64,000 bases of DNA from Nilaparvata lugens (GCF_014356525.2 NC_052507.1:38428368-38492367); one strand, 5' to 3'; positions 48,399 through 59,159 are shown, counted from the stretch's first letter. A program made the numbers and translations. Notes: generated by a model not told the origin, from the sequence alone.

Positions 48399-48420
48399 TT
48401 GTCATCTTTTGCCTACATAG
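47869..48420 (+). pseudogene. BEL/Pao gag, N-terminal part
   Basis: An open frame starting at the ATG at 47869 (MEEKLQKQIRVYHAKLEQLY) has a helical N-terminus, then LPKIDLPKFDGNQTQW and QKVQYLVSRITGQAA. That is the signature of the DUF1759-type Gag region of BEL/Pao elements. I prefer this ATG to the one at 47797 because the latter adds only a hydrophobic leader untypical of Gag. The frame ends at TAG 48418, but the last residues (from about 48390) no longer look like Gag, marking the junction with the next segment. Gag would form the intracellular particle. Confidence 0.7.
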
Positions 48421-50123
48421 GTAAAAAGAAAGTTCGAGTGTCAGATGGATTGTCAAATTTACTACAATCGAAATCACTGACGCTCGAAGAATGGAATAAC
48501 CTTGATTCTATTTATTGCCAAAATAGAGTCACATCTGTTTTATTTCAAACTATTAAAAAACCTGACAAACAAACTGTACGTAACTTCGTGCTGCCAGTGA
48601 GTAATGATAAATGTTCTTGAGGAAACTAAGAAAATATTTTCAGAGATAAATGAGTGGGCATCAAATAATTACCCACTTGTCGTAGGCATAGATGAATTTA
48701 GTCAGCTTGCTGATATATCATCTGTTGAGTTGCTCAGCTTCATCTTATCACCTAGTCATTTGAAATATATATTCTTTCATCGAGGCACTGGTAGTATGAA
48801 TTTCCTTGATATTCCCGAAGCAGAACGACCGGACGAGAACGAATGTCCAAGAGGCTATCTACTGGAAGATGATATGAACAATAGATTTGTCAATTGCATG
48901 ATAAACTTGAAAATATTTTACAGCAATACGATAGAGTCAATGGAACAATTTTCAAAGAAGTTTTTCTGACACTCCAAAGCACAAATATTCATGATTCTTC
49001 GGCAGTTTTCAGAGATATTCATTTGAGGGGTATGAATGTGTATAACAACGAACTGAAAATGTTTTTAAAACCAACAAGTTCAAAATACAGAATGGGGTTT
49101 AGTCTTGAGGGAGGCGGAATTTATGTACCCTTCGATAAACACTCTCACAGGTTCAAAACTAACGAAAAATATATTATTGTTAGTAGAGATACTCAAGTGA
49201 TGTTAAATGAGGAACTGATGTATTCTATCAAGAATTTTAATATAGCAAGATGTGAATTACGGTACCAAAGGTCAGATGGATAGATGATGTTCCTGGTAGT
49301 GGAAAAACACAACTTATTATAGAAAAGCATGAGCCATTGAAAGAACTCATATTAACTCAAACAAGGGCAGCAGTTAGAGAAATAAGAGTAGCCATACAAA
49401 AAAAAATACGAGAATAAATATAGTTCTATAATCAATTCCAACTATAGAACAGTGTCGTCATTTCTGATAAATGGACCGCACAACAAGAAATATAATCGTG
49501 TGTTTATCGATGAGGCCGTACTAATGCACGCAGGCTTCGTAGGATTCGTCTCGGCGCTGATGGAATAATTCTGATTGGTGATTCGAGACAAATTTCGTAC
49601 ATTGAGAGAAGTGATTTACCGGCAATATGGAAACATATTTCTGTGTCTCTAACAGATGCCCAATGGACGTATGCTGCCTACTGTCGAATTACTACAAGGA
49701 TATCTGCACGAGGAACAAGATTATACGCTCAATCATGCCAACAATCAGTAACGGAGGCTATCATCAACTAGGACCAGAGACATTAATCCTTACATTTACA
49801 CAGGCTGAGAAGCAAATGGTGATGGAAGCAGTGAATAATAAGGCTCCTGTCGGTTCACTTAAGGACTCACAATACATGAAGCTCAGGGTCTAACATTCAA
49901 AGATCTTGTATTGGTGAGGAAAAATATAAAGCCGTTAAATATTTACAACAGTATCCAACATGTGATCGTTGCACTGAGTAGGCATACCCGGTCTTTCAGA
50001 TACTTAACAATAGGGGAACTAGATTTGATGATGTCATTAACGAGGAAAATACTAGATATCAAGGACGAGGATATTCTTAACTGGCATATAAATAACTACA
50101 AATTTTCAGTGAACAATGAATAA
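48399..50123 (+). pseudogene. Endogenous RNA-virus element: superfamily-1 helicase plus upstream viral region
   Basis: After the BEL fragment come about 1.7 kb in several shifted frames. The second half holds the ordered motifs of a viral superfamily-1 helicase. Walker A is DVPGSGKTQ at about 49284; motif II is VFIDEA at about 49499; motif III is IILIGDSRQI at about 49564. An RCPMDV block lies at about 49646. Motif V is EAQGLTF at about 49880 and motif VI is VALSRHT at about 49968. This combination is typical of alphavirus-like positive-strand RNA viruses (virga/negev-like) and not of retroelements. The upstream part (48604-49283) has no family I can name and is probably the region preceding the helicase in the viral polyprotein. 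At least four frame changes and several stops destroy it. No methyltransferase or RNA-dependent RNA polymerase is recognisable. Confidence 0.75.
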
Positions 50124-51054
50124 CAATGATGTTCTATCATTGGGAGAAGAACTGGAGGTTTTCGAGGAGATATATGATGTATCTGTTAATCAAGCAAACA
50201 ACTTAGTAAGATAGCTTGAAGAGTACAACTTCAAGATTTTCTGTCTCAATATAAGAAGTATAAGAAAAAACTTCAATCAATTGATGGTACAACTGCAAGA
50301 TATGTCTGTAGAATTCGATGTTATTGTTCTTACTGAATGCTGGATAAAAAATGGTAATATCTTACAACACATGGAGAATTACAATATAATTTCTTCGGTA
50401 AACAATCCACTCCAAAATGATGGAATCGTCATCTACATCAAGAAATGCTCCAATATATTATCTTGTTCCGAATTAATAGTTAGACAGGCAAATGTACTGA
50501 ATTTGAAGTTGGAAACAAGAAACAACTGTTATTACATCATTGCAATTTACAGATCTCCCTCGCATCATGACATAACAGATTTTTTATGTGATATGAGACA
50601 AGTTCTGGATAACCTGCAACGTAATCAAGTCATATGTGTTGGAGATATGAATATAAACACACAGCTTCGTCATCCACATCAACAACTACAGGATTATCTG
50701 AATTTTTGTTGTGAATATGGTCTTAAACATTGTATCAAAAAAGCTACAAGGAATACTAGAGAGGCAGCTTCCTGTATAGACCATATTATGATCAATTTCG
50801 AGAAGCAAGTACTACCTATAATTTATGAATCCAGCATCACAGACCACTTCAGCATAATCCTGGGATTGAAAGAAAGTACTTCTACTGATGACAGCAGCAA
50901 CGACAGCAATACACTTCAAAAATCCATAGATTTGATAAGACTGAAACAGCAACTTTCTACAGAGAACTGGGAAGGCGTCATCAACGCTCAAGAAACCAAA
51001 ATTTCCTACGGAAATTTCATCACCATCCTCAAGAAACACATAGGAGATAATACC
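50119..51054 (+). pseudogene. LINE ORF2, N-terminal endonuclease part
   Basis: The frame opens within a few bases of the end of the viral helicase. After one in-frame TAG at 50212 it carries an AP-type endonuclease domain: FKIFCLNIRSIRKNF, VIVLTECW, then VICVGDMNIN and a catalytic-type SSITDHFSI near the end. This is the jockey/CR1-like LINE class. The domain nicks target DNA for reverse transcription. The frame is cut at 51054 by a MITE and resumes beyond it. Confidence 0.8.
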
Positions 51055-51327
51055 ATAGAGAAACAATAGTGTAAGTAGATATCCCATGGTATAGGGCGTT
51101 TATGTCGCAAGTTTTACTGTTATCCCAAGCCGATAGTTCACGTAGTTCTTTCCTATGCAGCTGTGTGACGCTGGTAGTCTTTCAAATTGTGCCGTTCATA
51201 CACCTTCACCCCAACAAAACAGTAGAAATTGACAATAATCGACAGTAATCGGCGTGACATAACAGTAAAATTTGCGACATAAACGCCCTATACCATGGGA
51301 TATCTACTTATGATATCGTTTCTCTAT
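51055..51327. mobile_element. 273-bp MITE inserted in LINE ORF2, 9-bp target duplication
   Basis: Inverted ends ATAGAGAAAC...GTTTCTCTAT continue into a longer palindrome (aagtagatatcccatggtat and its complement, gggcgtttatgtcgc). GATAATACC flanks it exactly on both sides (51046-51054 and 51328-51336). A 9-bp duplication points to a Mutator-like transposase. No ORF. Confidence 0.88.
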
Positions 51328-51336
51328 GATAATACC

Positions 51337-53375
51337 AACTAGTGTACTACCACCAACGTAAACGTCTCAAACCTATCAAACCATGGATCACAAGAGGACT
51401 AGTCTCAGCTATAAGGAGAAGGGATCTGCTCAACAGAAGGAGGAAGATGCGACCTGACGACTTGGAATTAGCACAACACTACAGACAATATCGCAACACT
51501 CTAGCAACATTAATTGAAAATACAAAGGAAGAATATTATAGAACAAAACTAAATGGAGTACAGGACAATCTAAGAAAAACCTGGCAACTGATAAGGGAGG
51601 CAACAGATGCAGTGAAAACTGAAAAGGAATGAGGATACATCAAGTAAGATCATTATTAAAAACAACATCCTGTCAATCGAAAATAATCACGAAATCATTC
51701 TTGAGAAGACTAATGAGCATTTTGCTAACATTGGAGCGAATCTAGCCAATAATGTTGCAATCACACTTGAAAAGTCACTCCACGTTATAGAAAACGAATA
51801 TAGACCAACTATAAACTCGCGATCTTCGATGTATTTTCAACCAGTTACAGAACAGGAAGTACTGGACACTATCAATACTTTTCGAAAATAGTGCCCCGGC
51901 TTGACGAAATTGACAACAGAACTCTGAAAGCAGTAAAAGAGCACATTGCAATACCACTAGCGGATGTTTTCAATAAGAGTCTTTCAAGTGGCGTCTTTCC
52001 AAATTCAATAAAAGAGATTTGTATAAGACCCTACATAAAGGTGGCGATAGATCTGAACTCAACAACTATAGGCCAATAGCATTAGTCAGTAATATTTCAA
52101 AGATCCTTGAAAAACTTGTAAAAAAGCGATTGGTTAATTATCTTGAATCAAAAAACCTGTTGTCACCCAATCAGTATGGCTTTCGACTAAACAGATGTAC
52201 AGATGATGCTATATTTGAGTTGACAAGGTCCGTAATAATTAACGATTTGGATAATGGTAGGAAATGCGTTGCAGTATTTCTGGATCTAGCAAAGGCGTTT
52301 GATACAGTATCTCATGGCATCTTACTGAAAAAGCTTCAGGCTTTGGGTGTAAGAGGTGTTGTCTCAGAATGGTTCAAGTCATATCTGGAAAATCGTAGGC
52401 AGAGAGTCAGGATTGGGAGAAACCTAAGTGCAGGAGATGGCCTTCCAGTTAGCTTCGGAGTACCATAAGGAACCGTTCTTGGACCAATACTCTACCTCAT
52501 CTTTGCCAACGAGCTGCGCTCTATGGATGTCGGTGGCAAGATTATCGCCTTCGCCGATGACACAGCAGTATTATTCCGGGGAACCAGCTGGGATGACGTC
52601 TTCAGGTCAGCTGAACTTGGAATGGGAAAAATTACCTCCTGGCTCTTCAATAACATTCTGACGATTAATGCCTCAAAAACAAAATTTATTGCTTTCTCAC
52701 TGACAGATTCCAAGAAGCCTTCTAATCAGACAATCAAACTACATCATTGCAAATTGGATAGTATGAATTGTAATTGTCCTTCAATAGAGCGCACAAACAA
52801 TATAAAATATTTAGGAGTCATAATAGATGAATTACTTCGCTGGGATAAACACATTTTACATCAAACGACTAAAATCAGAAAATTAATTTACAAATTCATC
52901 CAACTCAGGCAGCTACTATCAATAGACATGATGAAAAATGTTTATTATGCCATAGTCGAGTCCATAGCAAGATATGGCATTTTGGCCTGGGGAGCAACAA
53001 ATTTCTGCCACATCGATCCTATCTTCAAGGTTCAGAAGCTAATTTTGAGGATAATAGGGCGCAAACATCCACTCTTCCCTTCAGTACTACTATACTCGGA
53101 GCTCAGCATCCTCAGCATATGGCACATTTACATTCACAGACTTCTAACATTCACCAGAAAGAACCCACAATTCTTCATCAATTTGAATCACCCGCAAGGA
53201 ACACGCAGAAGGAACATGGACTTGGCAATTCCCAGATATTCACATATTTAGGACCAAAAATATTCAATAAACTGCCAATAGCTATTAAAGAAACAGTTCC
53301 AATCAATTATTCATTCAGATCAAAAACAAAAAACTGGCTCCTGTCCAATAGAATCAATCATGGAGAACAATAGTT
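51337..53375 (+). pseudogene. LINE ORF2, reverse-transcriptase and C-terminal part
   Basis: After the MITE the LINE continues with KPWITRGLVSAIRRRDLLN (51342 on) and, after frame changes at about 51640 and 51890, the reverse transcriptase. This includes LNNYRPIALVSNISKILEK, VFLDLAKAFDTVSH and the catalytic FADD box at 52550-52561. The conserved GVPQG block carries TAA instead of the Gln codon at 52466-52468; the frame is otherwise open across it. The C-terminal region (53040-53370) has the QKLILRIIG and GPKIFNKLP motifs of this LINE class, with a frameshift near 53240. It would copy the element's RNA at the nicked target. Confidence 0.85.
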
Positions 53376-53665
53376 CTATGAAAAATTTTCCATACTGTTT
53401 CATTCTTATTTTCTTCATTTTAATGATTTTTTCCCATGAGTATTATAAATGTTTTTCATGTTGAATTTTTATAAAATTTCTACATCTTAGGTTATCAATT
53501 TTTTTTATTTGTGTATATAAATGTGGTTTTCATGAACTTCTAATGACTCGCAAGATGTATCTTTATTATTAATCATGTCTATAATTTGAATAAACTCCTC
53601 TGGTCGTGTTGTACCCTCGACCAAAGAAATTATTATATTATTATTATTATTAATACATTTTATAA
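53376..53665 (+). mobile_element. LINE 3' UTR with (ATT)n tail
   Basis: This AT-rich 3' region ends in accctcgaccaaagaaatta followed by repeated ATT at about 53630-53655. Such a simple repeat tail, rather than poly(A), is known for several LINE clades. Positions 53666-54000 contain a G/C homopolymer-rich patch (53805-53860) but no gene. Confidence 0.55.
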
Positions 53666-54000
53666 AGTATTAGAGTAGCCTATATAGTATACTTTTAACT
53701 ATAAATTGTTTTGAACTCTTCCTTATTTACCTATAAAGATATATATTAAAACTTGAGTAAATTTAATTCCTATGTGTTGGAAATGCTTATTTTGAGGAAA
53801 ATTTCGCGGGGAGGGGGGTGGGGGTTCCAACCCCTTTGAACCCCCCCCTCCTCCAAGGGAACGGCCATGACTGGACTACCTGGAGGTCTGCTCAGTTTCA
53901 GAGCTTGACGAAAATTCATTAAAAGAGCTTTCCACTGACAAACTATCTCTGATCGTTTTTGTAATACTCCTTCAATTTAAGGGTTGTGTAGAGAGAGGAC

Positions 54001-54190
54001 CTATACTCTGTCCAGACTGCCATGAGCGGTCTACTTGCGCCATTGATATACTATGTATACTACGTAGTATACAGGTAGACAGACCGTCCCTTTACTCATA
54101 CAAACAAAAGGAGACTGCGCTTGTGTGTGTGAGTAGTAGGAGGGTCGGCCTAATCCTACAGAGCTCATGCCTATTTGGAAAGAGTATAGA
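54001..54190. mobile_element. 190-bp MITE with central perfect palindrome
   Basis: Ends CTATACTCTGTCCA and the near-complement ggaaagagtatag are inverted repeats, with catgagc repeated inside both. The centre holds the 18-bp perfect palindrome GTATACTACGTAGTATAC at 54055-54072. Positions 54191-55153 hold no recognised gene; the ORF at 54583-54798 has no similarity. Confidence 0.55.
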
Positions 54191-55153
54191 TTCCTAATTC
54201 CGCTCTAAATAAAGGCAATGATTCAATTCAATTCAATCTCTGAGTTTGAGTCAATAATGAGAATTTCACCTACATCCGAATTATAGTTTGTGGTTCTAGG
54301 TGGCTTTATCAACCTACTTCATAAATAGTCTTACAGAACCCCTAAAACCTAAACTAACTGTTGGATTTTTATTCTTTTTATTCCTATCACCTCTTTGTCT
54401 AATTGATAAGAATTAATTTTCAATTGGGTCCTGATTTAATCAAGAAGTGAGTTAGTAGTATTTTACTCCCTCAGCATCAATATAAAAGACAACTCTGAAT
54501 TTAGTGTCAACTTCATGGTAACCACTTTTTGATGCATTGATTTTTTTAATATTTAGAAAGATGTCTTCCAAATATTGAAGATGTGAACATTATCCTTGCT
54601 TGGAGCACAATTATCAGTTTTTCGAAAATATATTTTTGCTATTCAGTGCATCAAAGAGGGAATCCATTAAGAATTGGACGTTTAGTGAGAAATGGAGAAA
54701 AATATAAATTTATTATTTTTTTACAAAATAGCATTAAAATAACATTTTTTGCATCTGGTCACAAGCTTAGCTTTGCTAATACATTGGCACTATTGTAAGT
54801 GTGATATAGCCTGAGGCTACTTTACTTTAGTTGGATCTACAGTCCTTAGTGGACCTTGGCCTCCTCAACACAACGCCTTCAATCGCCTCTTTGGGGTCTT
54901 TTCCGCCAGTTGTTCGATACTATAGCCTGGGCTGGAAGTTTTTTATTGTATTTTTTTATCAATAGAATTGAAGTGATTGTTATTTAAAGTGATGTTCACA
55001 GAAAAGGCACGGCGATCATTCCCTTATCGATGAATGAATAATTATCATTTCTTCAACTTTTATTTTTAACATGAATGTTGAAAACTTATAATATAAATTT
55101 AACTTACAATATTGATTAAGGTGAATTTCATGATCAAATTGTGATTAAACAAT

Positions 55154-55333
55154 TCAGGAATGATTATATCTCGCAACAGTATTTCTGAACGTTTTGAATA
55201 TTTGACCACTAATCAACTTGCACCTAAGTAACGCCTCATGGTATTGGGCTTCTGTGAACGTTCCCTCTGTGTAGGAATTGACTATTTTATTCTCACAGTT
55301 ATCGAACGTGAAGGTCATTCGTCCTTTACTGGC
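55154..55333 (-). CDS. EXOSC5: Exosome subunit Rrp46/EXOSC5, terminal exon
   Basis: After the minus-strand acceptor tttttgttgcag the frame reads ASKGRMTFTFDNCENKIVNS and ends RYNHS at TGA (55154-55156). It covers the C-terminal strand and helix of the RNase PH fold, ending at the usual length for EXOSC5. It is in phase 0 with the exon at 57650-57790. The protein is a catalytically inactive RNase-PH-type subunit in the six-membered ring of the RNA exosome, acting in nucleus and cytoplasm in 3'-5' RNA decay and processing. Confidence 0.88.
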   Translation of the reverse strand, partial: ASKGRMTFTFDNCENKIVNSYTEGTFTEAQYHEALLRCKLISGQIFKTFRNTVARYNHS

Positions 55334-55441
55334 CTGCAACAAAAATAAAGCATTTTCATTCTTTAGTACAATGAATGAAGAATACTTTTCTTGAATATCT
55401 AAAATTGGTTTCCAATATTACACTAGGATTGCATTATGCCG

Positions 55442-55848
55442 CATATATTGGCCCAACAAAGGCCAACGTCGGCGAGCGCCAATGTGTGGATGGGTGGTTT
55501 GCCAACGCTGGCCTTCATTGACCTTTTGTTGGTCATTACTCCGATTTTTTCCGAACGGAGACCAGCCCAGCGTAGGCCAATGAAGGCCAGCGCTGACAAG
55601 ACACCCATCCAAACTAGTCAACCAATGCGTGCTGTTTCCTGTTTTGTCGCTATGTTGCTGTGTTGCTATACGCTCAACTGTTATTAATTATTATTGCGTT
55701 ACTTGTTTTATTGTCTTCATTTTAGTTGATATTTTCAGTTTCTATCGTGGATATGTCGCTGGCTACCGCTGGACATTACAGTGTGGATGGCAATACAAGC
55801 TTACCAAGCTGGGCCAGCTTACTAGGCCAGAGACTGGGCCAATATGTT
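55442..55848. mobile_element. MITE with ATATTGGCCC ends in EXOSC5 intron
   Basis: ATATTGGCCCAACAAAGGCC at the left and gggccaatat at the right are inverted. The left part also holds an internal hairpin (ggccaacg...atgggtgg with cacccatcc). Several GGCCA words recur. The ORFs on both strands are palindrome artefacts. Confidence 0.55.
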
Positions 55849-56173
55849 ACTTTTTTAATGACTTTAATATCAACGTAATAATTATTTAATAAATATAAGA
55901 ATTATTCTAGGCTTGTTGAAAAGACATTAAAATTGAAAGTGTATTCGAATCTAGAAAGACCACTAGAGCAATTTTTCCAACAATCTGGTTTTGGAGACAA
56001 GATATTAAAAATAAAAAATACAGTTAGTTTATTGTTAATGTCTACTTTCTTGGTTACTACTTCCAATGGCTGATTAACTAACTTAACATTTAGAATCGCT
56101 CAACTAGTATTGACAATTTCAGTTGAAATGAAAACTTCAATAGTATTGACGAAGTTGATAAAGTATCGTAATG

Positions 56174-56174
56174 A

Positions 56175-56233
<59 letters not shown>
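56174..56233. repeat. (TA)n microsatellite
   Basis: About 60 bases of TA dinucleotides with one interruption, followed by a short transposon-end phrase (ggtgttacccgtgctccgca). Confidence 0.9.
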
Positions 56234-56235
<2 letters not shown>

Positions 56236-56384
56236 GACGAACAGGTGTTACCCGTGCTCCGCAAGGATCTTTGAGAAACAGACATAGATTGAATTATGGC
56301 TATAGAGTAACAAAAGTGAGTTAAGAAAGGGGGTGGATTCTCCGCGACATCTCACAGACGTATGAAAATTATAATAACCAAGGG

Positions 56385-56590
56385 TTAAAAATCTGGTGTG
56401 GCGCACTCACACAACTTCTTGCCGTTATGAAAATTTATCACCTGACGCTAGTGTTCCCGCGCATCTCAAGTCTACTATTCAAAGATCTGAGTCAGCTGGT
56501 GACTGAACAATAACGCTGTAGATACAAGAGGTCTGCTATCTTTTCATAGTGAATGATTTAATTGAATCATCACATTTTCTCGAATTTTGA
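56385..56590 (+). repeat. Dispersed repeat, copy 2 of the 9826 family
   Basis: It shares atctggtgtggcgcactcac, the ttgccgttatgaaaattt phrase and the later ctgctatctttt / gtgaatgattt phrases with 9826-10040, in the same orientation. Confidence 0.55.
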
Positions 56591-56643
56591 GCTCAATTTT
56601 AGGTGAAAATGCTATTGAACATTAAATGTAGAGATTTCCATGC

Positions 56644-57018
56644 TCAATCTTTTCCACTTGAATTTTTTTGTTTGAATTGTATCTGAAGCCTGATAATTGG
56701 TAATCTAAAATCTAACTTTGCATGGATGGGGCGGAGCTCCTGAAATTTTTACAGGTATGGGACTTGTGGCAGTTGATAGAGCTTTCCAATTACTATTTTA
56801 GGTATGAATTTGATCAAAATCGTTGGAGCCATTTTCGAGAAAATCGCGAAAACCCCTGTTTTTGACAACATTTCCGCTATTTTAGCCGCCATCTTGAATT
56901 ACATTTGATCGAGATTGTTCGTGTCGGATCCTTATAGGGGAAGGACGTTAAGTTCGAAATTTCAAGTCATTCCGTTGATTGGGAGATGAGATATCGTGTA
57001 CACAGACGCACATACACT

Positions 57019-57070
<52 letters not shown>

Positions 57071-57195
57071 GACCAATACCCAAAAACCACTTTTTTGGAC
57101 TCAGGGGACCTTGAAACGTATAGAAATTTAGAAATTGAGGAACCTTAATTTTTTTTGGAAAGCAATACTTTCCTTACCTATGGTAATACGGCAAT
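56644..57195 (+). repeat. Dispersed repeat of about 500 bp, copy 2, with (CA)n run
   Basis: This is the same repeat as 40606-41110. Here the CA-rich part has expanded to about 45 bases (57022-57066). The two copies lie 16 kb apart in direct orientation. Confidence 0.8.
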
Positions 57196-57649
57196 AAAAA
57201 TATGGTAATAAAAATATAATTCATAAAACCACGACAATAATTCATCATCAATTAGAAAGCTTTACAAGAAATAAGCTTGGATCCTTAGATTACAAAACTA
57301 TTACATTATGCTTATATCAGAGCTTGGATTTAATGTCAATAAATAATGAAAATGAGATAATTTCACTGCAATTTAATAATATTGTAAAACAAAAATCCAA
57401 ATTAACTGCTGTCGCTGTCAACTATTTTTTGATAGTTCAATAAGAAATAATATTTTTCAATAAAGATGAAAAAGCAGATTTTAGCTGAATTTTCCAATCA
57501 AATACATGTAAAAGTGGTAGAGGATAATTTAAAAAATGAATATGGATTGCAGTGAGGAAATAGTTATTATGTTTGGGACATTCCTGCCATTCCACAATGT
57601 ATTTGAAAGAGATGTATGTAGTTGAAGTCAAACGAAATGAATGTGTTAC

Positions 57650-57790
57650 CTTCAGCTTTATGTGATCTGGATCGATTATGATTTGATCATCGTCAGCCAC
57701 CATAGCAGAGACTGCACAAATCACACAATTCATTTCGATTCCAGAATTGAGCAGAGCCAAACATACCGCATTTATGGCGCAGGCCAAAAG
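57650..57790 (-). CDS. EXOSC5: Exosome subunit Rrp46/EXOSC5, exon with RNase PH core
   Basis: This 47-codon exon is bounded by acceptor ttcttttacag and donor AAG|GTAACA on the minus strand. It reads LLACAINAVCLALLNSGIEM and then CAVSAMVADD, ending IKLK. It matches the RNase PH core helix followed by the strand pair in EXOSC5. It is in phase 0 with both neighbours. The retained Asp residues are not the catalytic set of bacterial RNase PH, consistent with a structural role. Confidence 0.92.
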
Positions 57791-58912
57791 CTGTAAAAGA
57801 AATTAAGTTTCAAAATGTGATATATTTTGTACAAGATAAATAAATATCTCTCATAAAAAGCAATGATATTTTTCCCAGCAGAGCAGAAATTCATTGTAAA
57901 GAATATCCTTCGCATTAGAAATAATCAGATGCGGTGCAATCTGGAGATATAGGTGGCCAGAAATGTGAATGACAGGTCCAGGTTTCATTTCCCCCACGCA
58001 ATCACTGCAATCTTTTATGCTCCGAATTTGGACACACTATACAGTACTGTAGCATCTTTTGCAGATAACAGTGCAGTCATATAGAAATATATTTATAAGG
58101 AAAATTATGGATTGGAGAACGGTACATGAAATCTCAGACCAAAATTGTTTGTACATGAGAAAATAGTTTCACAAAAGTATCTTGAGCTTTGATAAAACAA
58201 ATAACATTGTTTCTTATACAAGAAATTTGGAAAAACTAGTAGAAATTCAGCTCTAAAACTCACAACTGCAATAAAGACTCCAAAAATCTATTTTTTTGGG
58301 GCCTTATTACACAAAATATTATGTATGGTCATAGATATTTGACCAATTTGTTTTAATCAAAGATTTGATTTCGTAGTAGACCCGTATTAGGCTGTCGAAT
58401 GTGATATAAAAAACCTATTACACCATTGCCATCATTATTACATATTTACATCATTGATCAAAGATTTGGCCGAATATATTTCACTGGAAAATGATACCCT
58501 TAATATAGAAAGTGTTGATAGAACAAAATTCTAGTTACCCTTATTAGTCATTCATATAGTCTTATCAGCGAACTGGTCAAATTATTACAAAATGTGTATA
58601 TACTGTAGTAGGCTACAGATAAACAGTAATCGTATTTCTTTGAAATATGAAATCAAAATTAAATTCGAATCATATTATACGGAGAAAAATTGAATTTTAA
58701 TCGAATATATGTAATGAATTACAATCATAAAGAATGAAATTGAATCAGATTGGATTTAATTTGAATATGAATGTATGTAAATTTGAATCGGAACAATCGT
58801 ACAATTTATTTACACTGAATCGTAGAAAATCTTATTATTATGAATGAATATACTTGATAAACAGTTAACTTTGTCAATTTCTAAAGACGAAGAATAATAT
58901 TAACTAACATAC
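57791..58912 (-). other. EXOSC5 intron, no other feature
   Basis: AT-rich intron sequence with GTATGT donor at its 5' side and a TTTTACAG acceptor. No repeat or gene is recognised. Confidence 0.6.
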
Positions 58913-59034
58913 CCCACCAAAATCCTGTACTTTTTGAACTATGACAGAAACACCGGTTCTTGGATATGTCACAGTCCGCACCACTGATTCACAGGTGCAT
59001 TTCAAAAAGCTTTCCCTTTCTCGGTCACAAACCA
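58913..59034 (-). CDS. EXOSC5: Exosome subunit Rrp46/EXOSC5, second recognised exon
   Basis: This exon follows acceptor ttattttttcag and ends GGTGGG|GTATGT. It starts with two bases that complete a split codon from the upstream exon, then reads VCDRERESFLKCTCESVVRT and ends VQKVQDFGG. This matches the helix and strand before the RNase PH core in EXOSC5. The intron upstream is greatly enlarged by a transposon (59127-61072) that begins only about 90 bp from this exon. Confidence 0.9.
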
Positions 59035-59159
59035 CTGAAAAAATAACGAAATATTTATTATTCAATATGGACGAAAAATTACAATTGTTTATTTCTATTC
59101 AATAAGAAGCAAAATTATTACAAATACAAGGTGCGTCAGAGAAACTTACTTATTTGAAA

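Noticed and set aside
55418..55687. Four ORFs on both strands near 55.5 kb
   Set aside because: They come from an inverted-repeat MITE inside an EXOSC5 intron.
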